This document shows, piece after piece, positions 1 to 5,105 of a DNA stretch of 7,093 nt. The position numbers and the translations under genes were made by a program. The notes under the pieces were generated by a model. It worked only from the letters and a program-made list of their open reading frames with translations, made no database searches and was not told where the DNA came from. The number at the start of each line of letters is the position of its first letter. The stretch's first letter is position 1. The DNA comes from Archaeoglobaceae archaeon (GTDB lineage: Archaea > Halobacteriota > Archaeoglobi > Archaeoglobales > JdFR-42): positions 1 through 7,093 of the forward strand of contig WAJW01000145.1 of NCBI GenBank assembly GCA_015523685.1. The letters are read 5' to 3'.

Positions 1-62
1 ATGTGATGGGTATTGAGAAGAACTCCGGTAATAATCTGTATGGAGGTATCATGAAAAGATGA
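1..62 (+). pseudogene. Possible C-terminal coding tail entering from the left edge
   Basis: Frame 3 of the plus strand is open from the left edge to TGA at 60-62 and reads VMGIEKNSGNNLYGGIMKR. Only about 19 residues are visible, so nothing can be said of the product. The NSGN-L segment matches the translation of the frame ending at 4971, which suggests both are ends of the same gene family, perhaps a mobile-element gene. A short frame of 21 codons starts in an ATGA overlap with its stop (59-124). Confidence is low because an open frame this short is common by chance. Confidence 0.22.
20..38 (+). repeat. Copy 1 of a 19-base near-repeat
   Basis: GAACTCCGGTAATAATCTG matches the copy at 4947-4965 (GAACTCCGGAAATAGTCTG) at 17 of 19 positions in the same orientation. 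Both copies lie in the gene-poor flanks of the five-gene cluster. Confidence 0.6.
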
Positions 63-364
63 AGAAAGAGGTTCCAGATCGCCACAGAACAAGAGAAATG
101 CTGACAAAAACTCAAATGAGTTGAAAAACTTAATCCGATCTGGCGGACGGGACACGTGAGCAGTTGGATGGGTTTGATATGCATGTTGAGGACTGGCCTG
201 ACAACATCATGTTTTCGGCTCAGACAGCCAGGGAATCTGACAGAAGGCTATCATATCTTCAGGCCCATTTCCGGCATTCTCCCTTAAAAAATGATATGCA
301 ATCTTCACAACCCATCTTTATGATTTCAACCGCGATATTTCTTATCGATATCCTGCAATTTAGT
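63..364. other. Gene-poor stretch downstream of the cluster
   Basis: No confident gene. A plus-strand frame open from 134 to 406, with only a TTG start at 164, reads plausibly for its first 45 residues (SDLADGTREQ onward) but then runs 42 bases antisense into the 153-residue gene, and has no ribosome-binding site. On the minus strand an 18-residue frame at 259-315 (MGCEDCISFFKGECRKWA) carries three cysteines but no start signal. Either could be a fragment of a decayed gene. Confidence 0.4.
286..291 (-). terminator. Possible oligo-T terminator of the five-gene cluster
   Basis: On the minus strand a run of six T (CATTTTTTAAG) lies about 75 bases after the stop of the 153-residue gene. Archaeal transcription often ends at such T tracts without a strong hairpin. 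A short weak stem (CGATAAGAAATATCG) lies between it and the stop. The call rests only on this. Confidence 0.3.
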
Positions 365-826
365 TCAATCTCCGGAAATTATATCCTCGAGGGTTTTCTG
401 TTCTGATTCAGGATATACCCTTTTTCCATTCACCACCAGTTTTTTACCCTCTATTTCCACATTCACGATTGTTTTTTCACCATCATAGACCCTGATCCCT
501 ATGAAATTTATGTTTTTCCTCATATTCTCGGATATCTCTCTCACTCCAGCCCCATCTCTGCCAAATATTTTTCTGAATGATTCAACAATTTTATTGCTCC
601 CGGCGATCTCAAGGATTTCCTCAGGAATGGACATCACAATCGCGAGTTCTCCATCACCGGATATCGAGTCAATACATAGATAGTCCCTTCTGGGAAGAAA
701 TGCTGAAGCCTCCCTGAAGTATAACTCAATATCCCTTCTGAGAGGCCTTCTTATCAACGAAGAGATTACCCATTCAAGATCCGTTGTTGTTAGAAATGAA
801 TATCTGATAACCACGGAGATTATCAT
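365..826 (-). CDS. Hypothetical protein of 153 residues, last gene of the cluster
   Basis: I do not recognise this protein. It appears soluble: no signal peptide, no clear membrane helix and no cysteine motif (a single Cys51). The predicted order is a short strand at the N terminus (IISVVIRYS), a helix rich in arginine (about 16-40), strands around 48-66 (DYLCIDSISGDGELAIVMSI, in two parts), a helix at about 67-88, a glycine-bearing turn GRDGAG at 89-94, a helix to about 105, then a three-strand tail with the hairpin EGKKLVVNGKRV (126-137). The ATG at 824-826 is the first start after the protease stop, 42 bases upstream. There is only a weak GGGGA before it, and a TATA-like box at 851-857 would fit a leaderless message. 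Composition and codon use resemble its neighbours, and the frame is intact, so it is probably real. It may travel with the protease gene, but that is inference. Confidence 0.7.
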   Translation of the reverse strand: MIISVVIRYSFLTTTDLEWVISSLIRRPLRRDIELYFREASAFLPRRDYLCIDSISGDGELAIVMSIPEEILEIAGSNKIVESFRKIFGRDGAGVREISENMRKNINFIGIRVYDGEKTIVNVEIEGKKLVVNGKRVYPESEQKTLEDIISGD

Positions 827-850
827 CTTCCCCTACTTATATTCCAGCAC

Positions 851-857
851 ATAAAAA
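851..857 (-). promoter_or_regulatory. Possible TATA-like box for the 153-residue gene
   Basis: Minus-strand reading GGGAGAAAAAATTTTTAT follows directly on the protease stop. The TTTTTAT part is centred about 28 bases before the ATG at 826, which would fit a separate leaderless start. The same T-rich tract could alternatively reduce read-through from the protease gene. With only 42 bases between the genes, co-transcription remains as likely. Confidence 0.28.
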
Positions 858-868
858 TTTTTTCTCCC

Positions 869-2419
869 TTAAATTTTGAAAATGAGATAAGGCGCGATGA
901 GGGCAAATATGAAAGAGGAGAAAACGAGAAAAGCGAGAAAAGTGACAATTCTCTTTGAATGGTTTTCACCCCTGACTCCCATTTTTTTGAATATGTAGTC
1001 CATGTATTCCTGCAGAACCCTACCGCCGTCAAGGGGGATTGCAGGGAGACAGTTGAAAAGTCCAACGTAAAAATTGATCCATGCAATCCAGAAACTTGCA
1101 TTGGCAATCCAGATGATTCCAGGACCGAGAAAGGCAAGATCACGTGATGGAGCGAAAAAATCTGCAATATCTCCAACAAAACCCCTGAATTCGATAAATG
1201 GAAGGGCAGTTAACCACAGCCAGCCCTGAAATGTTCTCAGCCGGCCCGGAATGTTTTCAAGATGTTCGAGAACCTGATCCGCAGGGTATTCTGCGAGAGT
1301 GAGACCCATCACATAATTCTGCACAATTACACCGATAAAACCGTAATCACCTGAAGGTGCAGTTGTCAACTTAACGGGAACTGTGCGCTCTTCATTTCCC
1401 TTCATGACGTGAATTTCTATCAGCTGTCCCGGTTTTGTGGAGTGCATGAAGTTTATGAAACTCTTCAAATCTGGAGTGGGCACATTATCAATCGAGATTA
1501 TGATCATACCCGTTTCCAGTCCTGCCTTCTCCCCCGGATATCCCTTCATAATATCTATTATCTTAACCCCTGTGAGCGGTGCTGGGGGTATGGTTATCTC
1601 TCTGTAAGAACCGCCCCTGTAAACCTCAACAACACCACCATCTTTAATTTGGTTCATCAGTGTATCAAAATCCTTTATTTTAATTCCGCCCACTGATGAG
1701 ATAACCATTCCTTTCTCAAATCCAAGAGACATGGCAGGAGAGTCTTTCTCCACATCCGTTATCATTATGTTACCGGTTACCTGTATACCGCTGACCGCCC
1801 AGATGAACACTGCAAAGGCTACCATGGCAATTATAAAATTGCTTATGACCCCTGCAGAAAATATCATTATCCGCTGTCTTCTGTCTGCCTTTCTTTCCCC
1901 TTCCTTTCCCAGAAGCTCCTTTTCGTCAGGTTCAGCAAATCCTCCGATGGGTATGAGCGCAAGGAGAAGTCCCACCGATTTAACACGAATCCCTTCAACC
2001 CTGCACATCACAGCATGGGAGAACTCATGCACAGCAAGTGTAACCGCCAGACCGATAATACCCCACACAAGAGGTATATACTGGTTGATTCCGGGAAGAA
2101 GGAATATGTTCCTGGGCTGATGAGCGGGAGTGGGGGGTGTGGGGTGAGTTACCATCATGTAATCCATGAAGAGAACGAGGGTGAACATGTAGATCATACC
2201 TGCAATAAGTACAGGAGATCCTGCTGTAGAGATATACCTCCATACTTTCCCGTACCTTGCAAGGTTATCAAAAATTCCAAGACCCTTTTTAGTTCTTATC
2301 ATCAGGATTGGACCGAGAGAGGAGATATTATATCTCTCGAGAACTCCTCTGACCCTGAGATACTCAACAACCATCCAGTAGGTGATGAAAACCATTATCA
2401 GCACGAGGGATAGAGACAA
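869..2419 (-). CDS. Site-2 protease-type membrane metalloprotease (peptidase M50) with two PDZ domains
   Basis: An intramembrane zinc protease that cuts transmembrane segments of substrate proteins, often releasing regulators or clearing membrane remnants. From the proposed start (516 residues): an N-terminal helix (about 1-20), a second at about 68-90, a third carrying the zinc motif HEFSH at 131-135, the GGFAEPDE hairpin typical of archaeal members near 159-166, a helix at about 185-212, two PDZ-like domains at about 215-285 and 285-355, then helices ending in the third zinc ligand region NCLPAIPLDGG at 456-466 (Asp464), and a final helix at about 490-513. All catalytic residues are present. 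I chose the TTG at 2417-2419 because AGGAGG at 2427-2432 lies 7 bases upstream; the frame is also open from a TTG at 2437, but that codon lies before this site and has none of its own. Substrate and regulated pathway are unknown. It is co-directional with meaB but separated by about 115 bases. Confidence 0.93.
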   Translation of the reverse strand: MSLSLVLIMVFITYWMVVEYLRVRGVLERYNISSLGPILMIRTKKGLGIFDNLARYGKVWRYISTAGSPVLIAGMIYMFTLVLFMDYMMVTHPTPPTPAHQPRNIFLLPGINQYIPLVWGIIGLAVTLAVHEFSHAVMCRVEGIRVKSVGLLLALIPIGGFAEPDEKELLGKEGERKADRRQRIMIFSAGVISNFIIAMVAFAVFIWAVSGIQVTGNIMITDVEKDSPAMSLGFEKGMVISSVGGIKIKDFDTLMNQIKDGGVVEVYRGGSYREITIPPAPLTGVKIIDIMKGYPGEKAGLETGMIIISIDNVPTPDLKSFINFMHSTKPGQLIEIHVMKGNEERTVPVKLTTAPSGDYGFIGVIVQNYVMGLTLAEYPADQVLEHLENIPGRLRTFQGWLWLTALPFIEFRGFVGDIADFFAPSRDLAFLGPGIIWIANASFWIAWINFYVGLFNCLPAIPLDGGRVLQEYMDYIFKKMGVRGENHSKRIVTFLAFLVFSSFIFALIAPYLIFKI

Positions 2420-2420
2420 T

Positions 2421-2495
2421 CTATTTCCTCCTCTCAATTTTTAATTCAATCAGCACCAGAGTACCAGCCCCGTTTTCATGCCTGATGCTTTCCAT
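2421..2495 (-). CDS. Possible 24-residue leader or coupling ORF before the protease gene
   Basis: An ATG at 2493-2495 opens a 24-codon frame (begins MESIRHENGAG, ends IELKIERRK) that stops with TAG at 2421-2423, one base before the TTG start proposed for the protease. The protease's AGGAGG site is embedded in its last codons (AGG AGG AAA TAG). It is also in the same frame as meaB, beyond the meaB TGA. Such placement could couple translation of the low-efficiency TTG start to upstream ribosomes. The ORF has no ribosome-binding site of its own that I can see, and a 25-codon frame can occur by chance, so this is a candidate only. Confidence 0.2.
   Translation of the reverse strand: MESIRHENGAGTLVLIELKIERRK
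2427..2432 (-). promoter_or_regulatory. Ribosome-binding site AGGAGG that decides the protease start
   Basis: AGGAGG followed by a 7-base spacer (AAATAGA) and TTG at 2417-2419. The match to the 16S tail is full length, which can offset a weak TTG start codon. The upstream in-frame TTG (2435-2437) precedes this site and lacks its own. Confidence 0.65.
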
Positions 2496-2534
2496 GGATA
2501 AAACCTTTGTGCAAATTAGGTGTGGTGGGCGAAT

Positions 2535-3449
2535 TCAACCCTCATTCTGTAGATTTTTCAGTGCAGAATTGATATCCATATCTCCATTAAAAACCTTTTC
2601 AATGATCTCTTTTCCCTTTTTACCCGTAAGTAATTTCCTTATGTGACCTCTGAATGATTCCACTGTCATTTCTTCCAGCTCCATCAGAAGAGCAGATTTT
2701 CTTCTATCCTCAAAAATGCCACTTTTTCTGAGAAAATCCTCATGTTTAAGAATATGATCGACAAGCTCTTCGATTCCTTCCCCGTTTATGGCAGAACACA
2801 TGACAACGGGAGGCTCCCAACCCTCCCTTTTTTTCAAACTCAGAGCGAGTCTCTGGGCCATCACATCGGCATTCGGTAGATCCGACTTGTTAACAACATA
2901 TATATCACCTATTTCCAGAATCCCGGCTTTTATCATCTGAATGTCATCCCCCAGTTCGGGCATCAGAACAACGGTTCGTGTATCAGCAACCCGCATGATG
3001 TCCGTGTCCATCTGACCCGCACCAACGGATTCAACAACCACCCTCATCCCGATGTGGGTGAGGACCCTCGCCATTTTTCCAGCGGTTATACCAACACTTC
3101 CATAACCTGAACTGAGACTCCTTATGAATATGTGTTCATTGGAGGTTAACTCTTTCATCCTTATTCTGTCACCGAGTATTGATCCCCCCGTGAATGGACT
3201 TGATGGGTCAACGGCAATTATTCCCACCCTTTCACCCCTCTCTCTGAGTTCGTGAACAACCCGGGTTATCACGGTACTTTTTCCCACTCCAGGAGGTCCG
3301 GTAAATCCAATAACATGACCACTGCTGTAGGAAACAGATCTGAGAACCTCGATTCCGAGATCTGAGCCCTTTTCCACCTCACTCAGCAATTTTGATAGGA
3401 CCAGCTTGCTCTCACTCGCCCTTTCAAGCAACTCCTCAGCTCTGCTCAT
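2535..3449 (-). CDS. meaB: MeaB/ArgK-family GTPase, chaperone of a B12-dependent acyl-CoA mutase
   Basis: A 304-residue G3E-type P-loop GTPase. MeaB proteins gate delivery of adenosylcobalamin to methylmalonyl-CoA mutase and help eject damaged cofactor, using GTP hydrolysis. Motifs, numbered from the chosen start: P-loop GPPGVGKST at 51-59; the family block DPSSPFTGGSILGDR at 81-95; EsVGAGQ at 140-146, the MeaB form of the switch region; the guanine-specificity motif NKSD at 187-190; SAING at 219-223; and a charged helical C-terminal arm from about 240. Length fits the family. Two ATGs are possible (3455 and 3449). The GGAGG at 3458-3462 lies only 2 bases from the first but 8 from the second, so 3449 is preferred. 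The gene overlaps the MFS gene by 14 bases and is therefore in its operon. No mutase or epimerase gene is within the window, so the partner (methylmalonyl-CoA, isobutyryl-CoA or another mutase) is inferred only from the family. Confidence 0.95.
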   Translation of the reverse strand: MSRAEELLERASESKLVLSKLLSEVEKGSDLGIEVLRSVSYSSGHVIGFTGPPGVGKSTVITRVVHELRERGERVGIIAVDPSSPFTGGSILGDRIRMKELTSNEHIFIRSLSSGYGSVGITAGKMARVLTHIGMRVVVESVGAGQMDTDIMRVADTRTVVLMPELGDDIQMIKAGILEIGDIYVVNKSDLPNADVMAQRLALSLKKREGWEPPVVMCSAINGEGIEELVDHILKHEDFLRKSGIFEDRRKSALLMELEEMTVESFRGHIRKLLTGKKGKEIIEKVFNGDMDINSALKNLQNEG

Positions 3450-3999
3450 CTGCATCTCCTCCGATAAATATGGAACTGAGAATCAAACCGGATACTATCA
3501 TTAAAAAGGATACCCTGAGCATGAACCTGAATCCAAAAATTTCAGCAAGACTTCCTCCCAGAAATGGACCGATCACCCATCCCAGGTTCCACACCGTATT
3601 GTAAATCCCCATAGCTTCTCCCCTTTCATTCTTACCGGTTATATCAGCAATGAAGGCCGGAGCGGAAACGCCAACCGAGGCCCATGCAAACCCTTCAAGC
3701 ACGTGCACGGGAAACGCATAGATATAATAATTTATTGAGGAGTAAATGAGCATGACCATGGCAAACAGGATCTGAGCCAGTAGGATGAGAGGTTTTCTCC
3801 CAATTCTATCTGCAAGCCTGCCCGTATAGATGGAGGTGAGAGTTCCTGTTACTGCAGCAGTTGTAAACAGGAGACCGATCTGGATTCTGTTTGCCCCGAG
3901 TTCATCGGATATATAGAGGGGGAGAACGGAGTACATCATTCCCGAGGAGACCATGAGAGGCAGTAGAGAAATGCTGAAAATGGCAACTCTTCTGTTCAT
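3436..3999 (-). CDS. Half-length MFS transporter (six-helix N-terminal domain only)
   Basis: A 187-residue membrane protein matching the N-terminal half of the major facilitator superfamily. What can be seen: about six hydrophobic segments (roughly 6-30, 38-58, 70-90, 94-118, 132-152 and 160-180), the loop 2-3 signature GRLADRIGRKPL at 60-71, and a motif-C-like GWVIGPFLGG at 140-149 in helix 5. Typical members have about 400 residues and 12 helices, so the C-terminal half is absent. The stop falls just after helix 6, where the central cytoplasmic loop would begin, and overlaps the next gene's start by 14 bases. The ATG at 3999 sits 3 bases after the stop of the preceding gene and lacks a strong ribosome-binding site, so coupled translation is likely. 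It may act as a homodimer, pair with another protein, or be a truncated but still translated remnant. The substrate cannot be told. Confidence 0.85.
   Translation of the reverse strand: MNRRVAIFSISLLPLMVSSGMMYSVLPLYISDELGANRIQIGLLFTTAAVTGTLTSIYTGRLADRIGRKPLILLAQILFAMVMLIYSSINYYIYAFPVHVLEGFAWASVGVSAPAFIADITGKNERGEAMGIYNTVWNLGWVIGPFLGGSLAEIFGFRFMLRVSFLMIVSGLILSSIFIGGDADEQS
3458..3462 (-). promoter_or_regulatory. Ribosome-binding site GGAGG that decides the meaB start
   Basis: Within the end of the MFS gene the minus strand reads GGAGGAG ATG CAG ATG. The GGAGG core is 2 bases from the first ATG and 8 bases from the second, so the second (3447-3449) is the better start. Its strength inside another coding region supports real coupling of the two genes. 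Confidence 0.7.
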
Positions 4000-4002
4000 A
4001 TT

Positions 4003-4308
4003 TCACAGATTCAATCCTGAGCTGAGGAATATCTGAAAAACATCTCTGAAAAGATGTATTCCGTTAACTTCGAGGATCATATTGAGAATGGCTCCTATGA
4101 CAGCACCAACAATCAACGAGGAAAATATCCTGACCTTTATTATAATTATTGCAGCAATAGCAATGAGGACAATCAGAGATGCTGCTGAGCTCAATTTTGA
4201 TAGCTCTGTTGCAGTTTCACTGAGAATGTTAAAGAGGAATGATATACCTCCCACTCCAAAGATCAGCCCGAGAATCACTCCAATTACCGTTATTGTTGCA
4301 TCTTTCAT
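4003..4308 (-). CDS. Small three-helix membrane protein, unknown function
   Basis: I do not recognise a family. The product is 101 residues and very hydrophobic, with probable membrane segments at about 7-29, 41-58 and 60-80, and a short polar end. The loop between the first two segments (about 30-40, SETATELSKLS) is polar. The glycine-rich first and third helices suggest close packing, as in small oligomeric membrane proteins. I chose the ATG at 4308 because a TATA-like box at 4332-4339 would start transcription at about that base, giving a leaderless message, and no ribosome-binding site is seen. A GTG at 4314, two codons earlier, is the alternative. It is the first gene of the operon, and its stop lies 3 bases before the MFS start, so translation is probably coupled. 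That it is a real gene is fairly sure from spacing and composition; its role is open. Confidence 0.75.
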   Translation of the reverse strand: MKDATITVIGVILGLIFGVGGISFLFNILSETATELSKLSSAASLIVLIAIAAIIIIKVRIFSSLIVGAVIGAILNMILEVNGIHLFRDVFQIFLSSGLNL

Positions 4309-4331
4309 GGCCACTAATTATATGGAAAACA

Positions 4332-4339
4332 ATAAAATA
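4332..4339 (-). promoter_or_regulatory. TATA-like box (TATTTTAT) of the membrane-protein/MFS/meaB operon
   Basis: Read on the minus strand, an A-rich BRE-like stretch (CAGAAAA) precedes TATTTTAT. Its centre is about 27 bases from the ATG at 4308, the usual archaeal TATA-to-start distance, so a leaderless transcript beginning at or next to the ATG is predicted. A second AT-rich stretch (CATATAATT, about 4316-4324) is too close to the gene to serve a start upstream of it. This is inference from spacing only. Confidence 0.5.
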
Positions 4340-4369
4340 TTTTCTGATTGGCTTACAGTATGCAGATAG

Positions 4370-4433
4370 ATGTGCAGGTGGTTATGTATATGAGATTCAG
4401 GCTACATAACCACCTGCATCAGTACCTGCACAT
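4370..4433. repeat. Large overlapping inverted repeat upstream of the operon
   Basis: A perfect 15-base inverted pair, GCAGGTGGTTATGTA (4374-4388) and TACATAACCACCTGC (4403-4417), encloses a 14-base loop. A second right arm, ACCTGCACAT (4424-4433), is perfectly complementary to ATGTGCAGGT (4370-4379), so the left arm can pair with either. The right side thus carries ACCTGCA twice (4412-4418 and 4424-4430). On the plus strand the outer arm is followed by GTTTTTG. It lies about 30-95 bases upstream of the TATA-like box of the minus-strand operon. It could be a terminator-like hairpin, a switchable RNA or DNA structure, an operator, or the end of a lost mobile element. Confidence 0.85.
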
Positions 4434-4626
4434 GTTTTTGATCAATATGGCATACAGACTTAAAAGCAATCAACCAACATGAATTCAATGTCCTGAACTG
4501 TATTTTAACACGGCTTTAAAAATGTAAAGACTCTTGAGATTTAAAACACGGGGATGTCAACGATTATTCCGTTTATTGGGCTTGTAATCACCGAATATAA
4601 TCTATAACGGTTAACTCGTCCTCTTT

Positions 4627-4971
4627 ATGAGAAAACATGGTATAACCGGTTTATTTCGTATATATAATGCTCGTATCTCAGAGAAAAGAGGCTTCAATTC
4701 AGAGGAACAATCTGAAAAACAAATGACTGATAACGGGAGAATTGAGAGAGCCAAGGACAAATTAGGTTGGGATACGGCTTAAGGCTGTTATCAGAATACG
4801 GAGTTCTTCAGAAATGAACAACGCAAAGCGTTTATGGCTCGAGTGCAGCGGAGAGTGGCAAAGAAGACTCTGGAAACTCGATGAGGTTGTGAACTCGCAG
4901 AATTTTATATCCCGGGATTTCCGGACAGAGGTGAGAATATAAGGGAGAACTCCGGAAATAGTCTGAGTTAG
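4627..4971 (+). pseudogene. Possible small gene (51 codons) or decayed longer frame
   Basis: An ATG at 4627 opens a 51-residue frame (begins MRKHGITGLFRIYNARISEK, many charged residues) ending in TAA at 4780-4782. The same frame continues past this stop for 33 codons to TGA at 4882-4884, and again for 28 codons to TAG at 4969-4971, where the 19-base repeat lies. A TATA-like GAATATAAT (4593-4601) is centred about 30 bases before the ATG, so a nearly leaderless transcript is conceivable. Two readings are possible: a real 51-residue protein at 4627-4782, or a roughly 114-codon gene broken by two stops. I recognise no domain. It is the only plus-strand candidate in this region. Confidence 0.25.
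4947..4965 (+). repeat. Copy 2 of the 19-base near-repeat
   Basis: Direct-repeat partner of 20-38. In the frame that runs from 4627 to 4971 it reads ENSGNSL; copy 1 in its open frame reads KNSGNNL. Of the two base differences, one is synonymous (GGT/GGA) and one changes Asn to Ser, as expected for related coding sequences. Confidence 0.6.
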
Positions 4972-5105
4972 ATCCGGGAGATGAGAAAGCCCGGAGAGGT
5001 GAATTGAAAGGTTTTAAGTTCAGATTGAATAGGCTATATTTAAACTTCCATCCAAGCCATCATCTTCTGACTCATATTTTAACTCCGATTATTATTGAAA
5101 CGCCT

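Larger units (their letters stand above)
4315..5105. other. Long gene-poor intergenic region between DP2 and the operon
   Basis: About 790 bases with no confident gene. It holds the operon promoter (4332-4339), the inverted repeat (4370-4433), the possible small or decayed plus-strand frame (4627-4971), the 19-base repeat copy, and several AT-rich TATA-like strings (4660-4669 TATATATAA-type; about 5032-5043 TATATTTAAA-type) without a convincing gene after them. From 4905 to 5000 CCGG-containing words recur, including CCCGGGA, TTCCGGA, CTCCGGA, ATCCGGG and CCCGGAG. I see no tRNA, rRNA, box C/D pair or CRISPR-like array, and no clear T-tract terminator close behind the DP2 stop. Confidence 0.6.

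Noticed and set aside
365..379. A third copy of the repeat (CTCCGGAAAT at 370-379)
   Set aside because: Only ten bases match and they lie inside the coding end of the 153-residue gene, where chance similarity is a sufficient explanation.
823..1179. Minus-strand 118-codon frame overlapping the protease end
   Set aside because: It overlaps the conserved C-terminal part of the protease in another frame; its low-complexity Ser/Phe-rich stretch is what frame-shifted helix codons give.
2025..2243. Minus-strand Cys/His/Tyr-rich 72-codon frame inside the protease gene
   Set aside because: It is an alternative frame of the protease helix and HEFSH region; the cysteines and histidines are a by-product, not a zinc protein.
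1731..2413. Two long plus-strand open frames opposite the protease gene
   Set aside because: They are antisense to a protease with all catalytic motifs in order, overlap each other in different frames, and have no ribosome-binding site or recognisable domain.
4370..4433. CRISPR-like repeat
   Set aside because: Only one inverted pair and a 7-base duplication; no regularly spaced direct repeats and no cas genes.
4360..4482. A 40-codon plus-strand frame through the inverted repeat (MQIDVQVVMY...)
   Set aside because: Half of it is the two arms of the hairpin, so its His/Leu-rich sequence is dictated by the repeat rather than by protein function.
4800..5050. A tRNA or other structured RNA in the CCGG-rich stretch
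   Set aside because: I could not find a T-loop GGTTCRA-type sequence with matching acceptor and anticodon arms, nor a box C/D pair.
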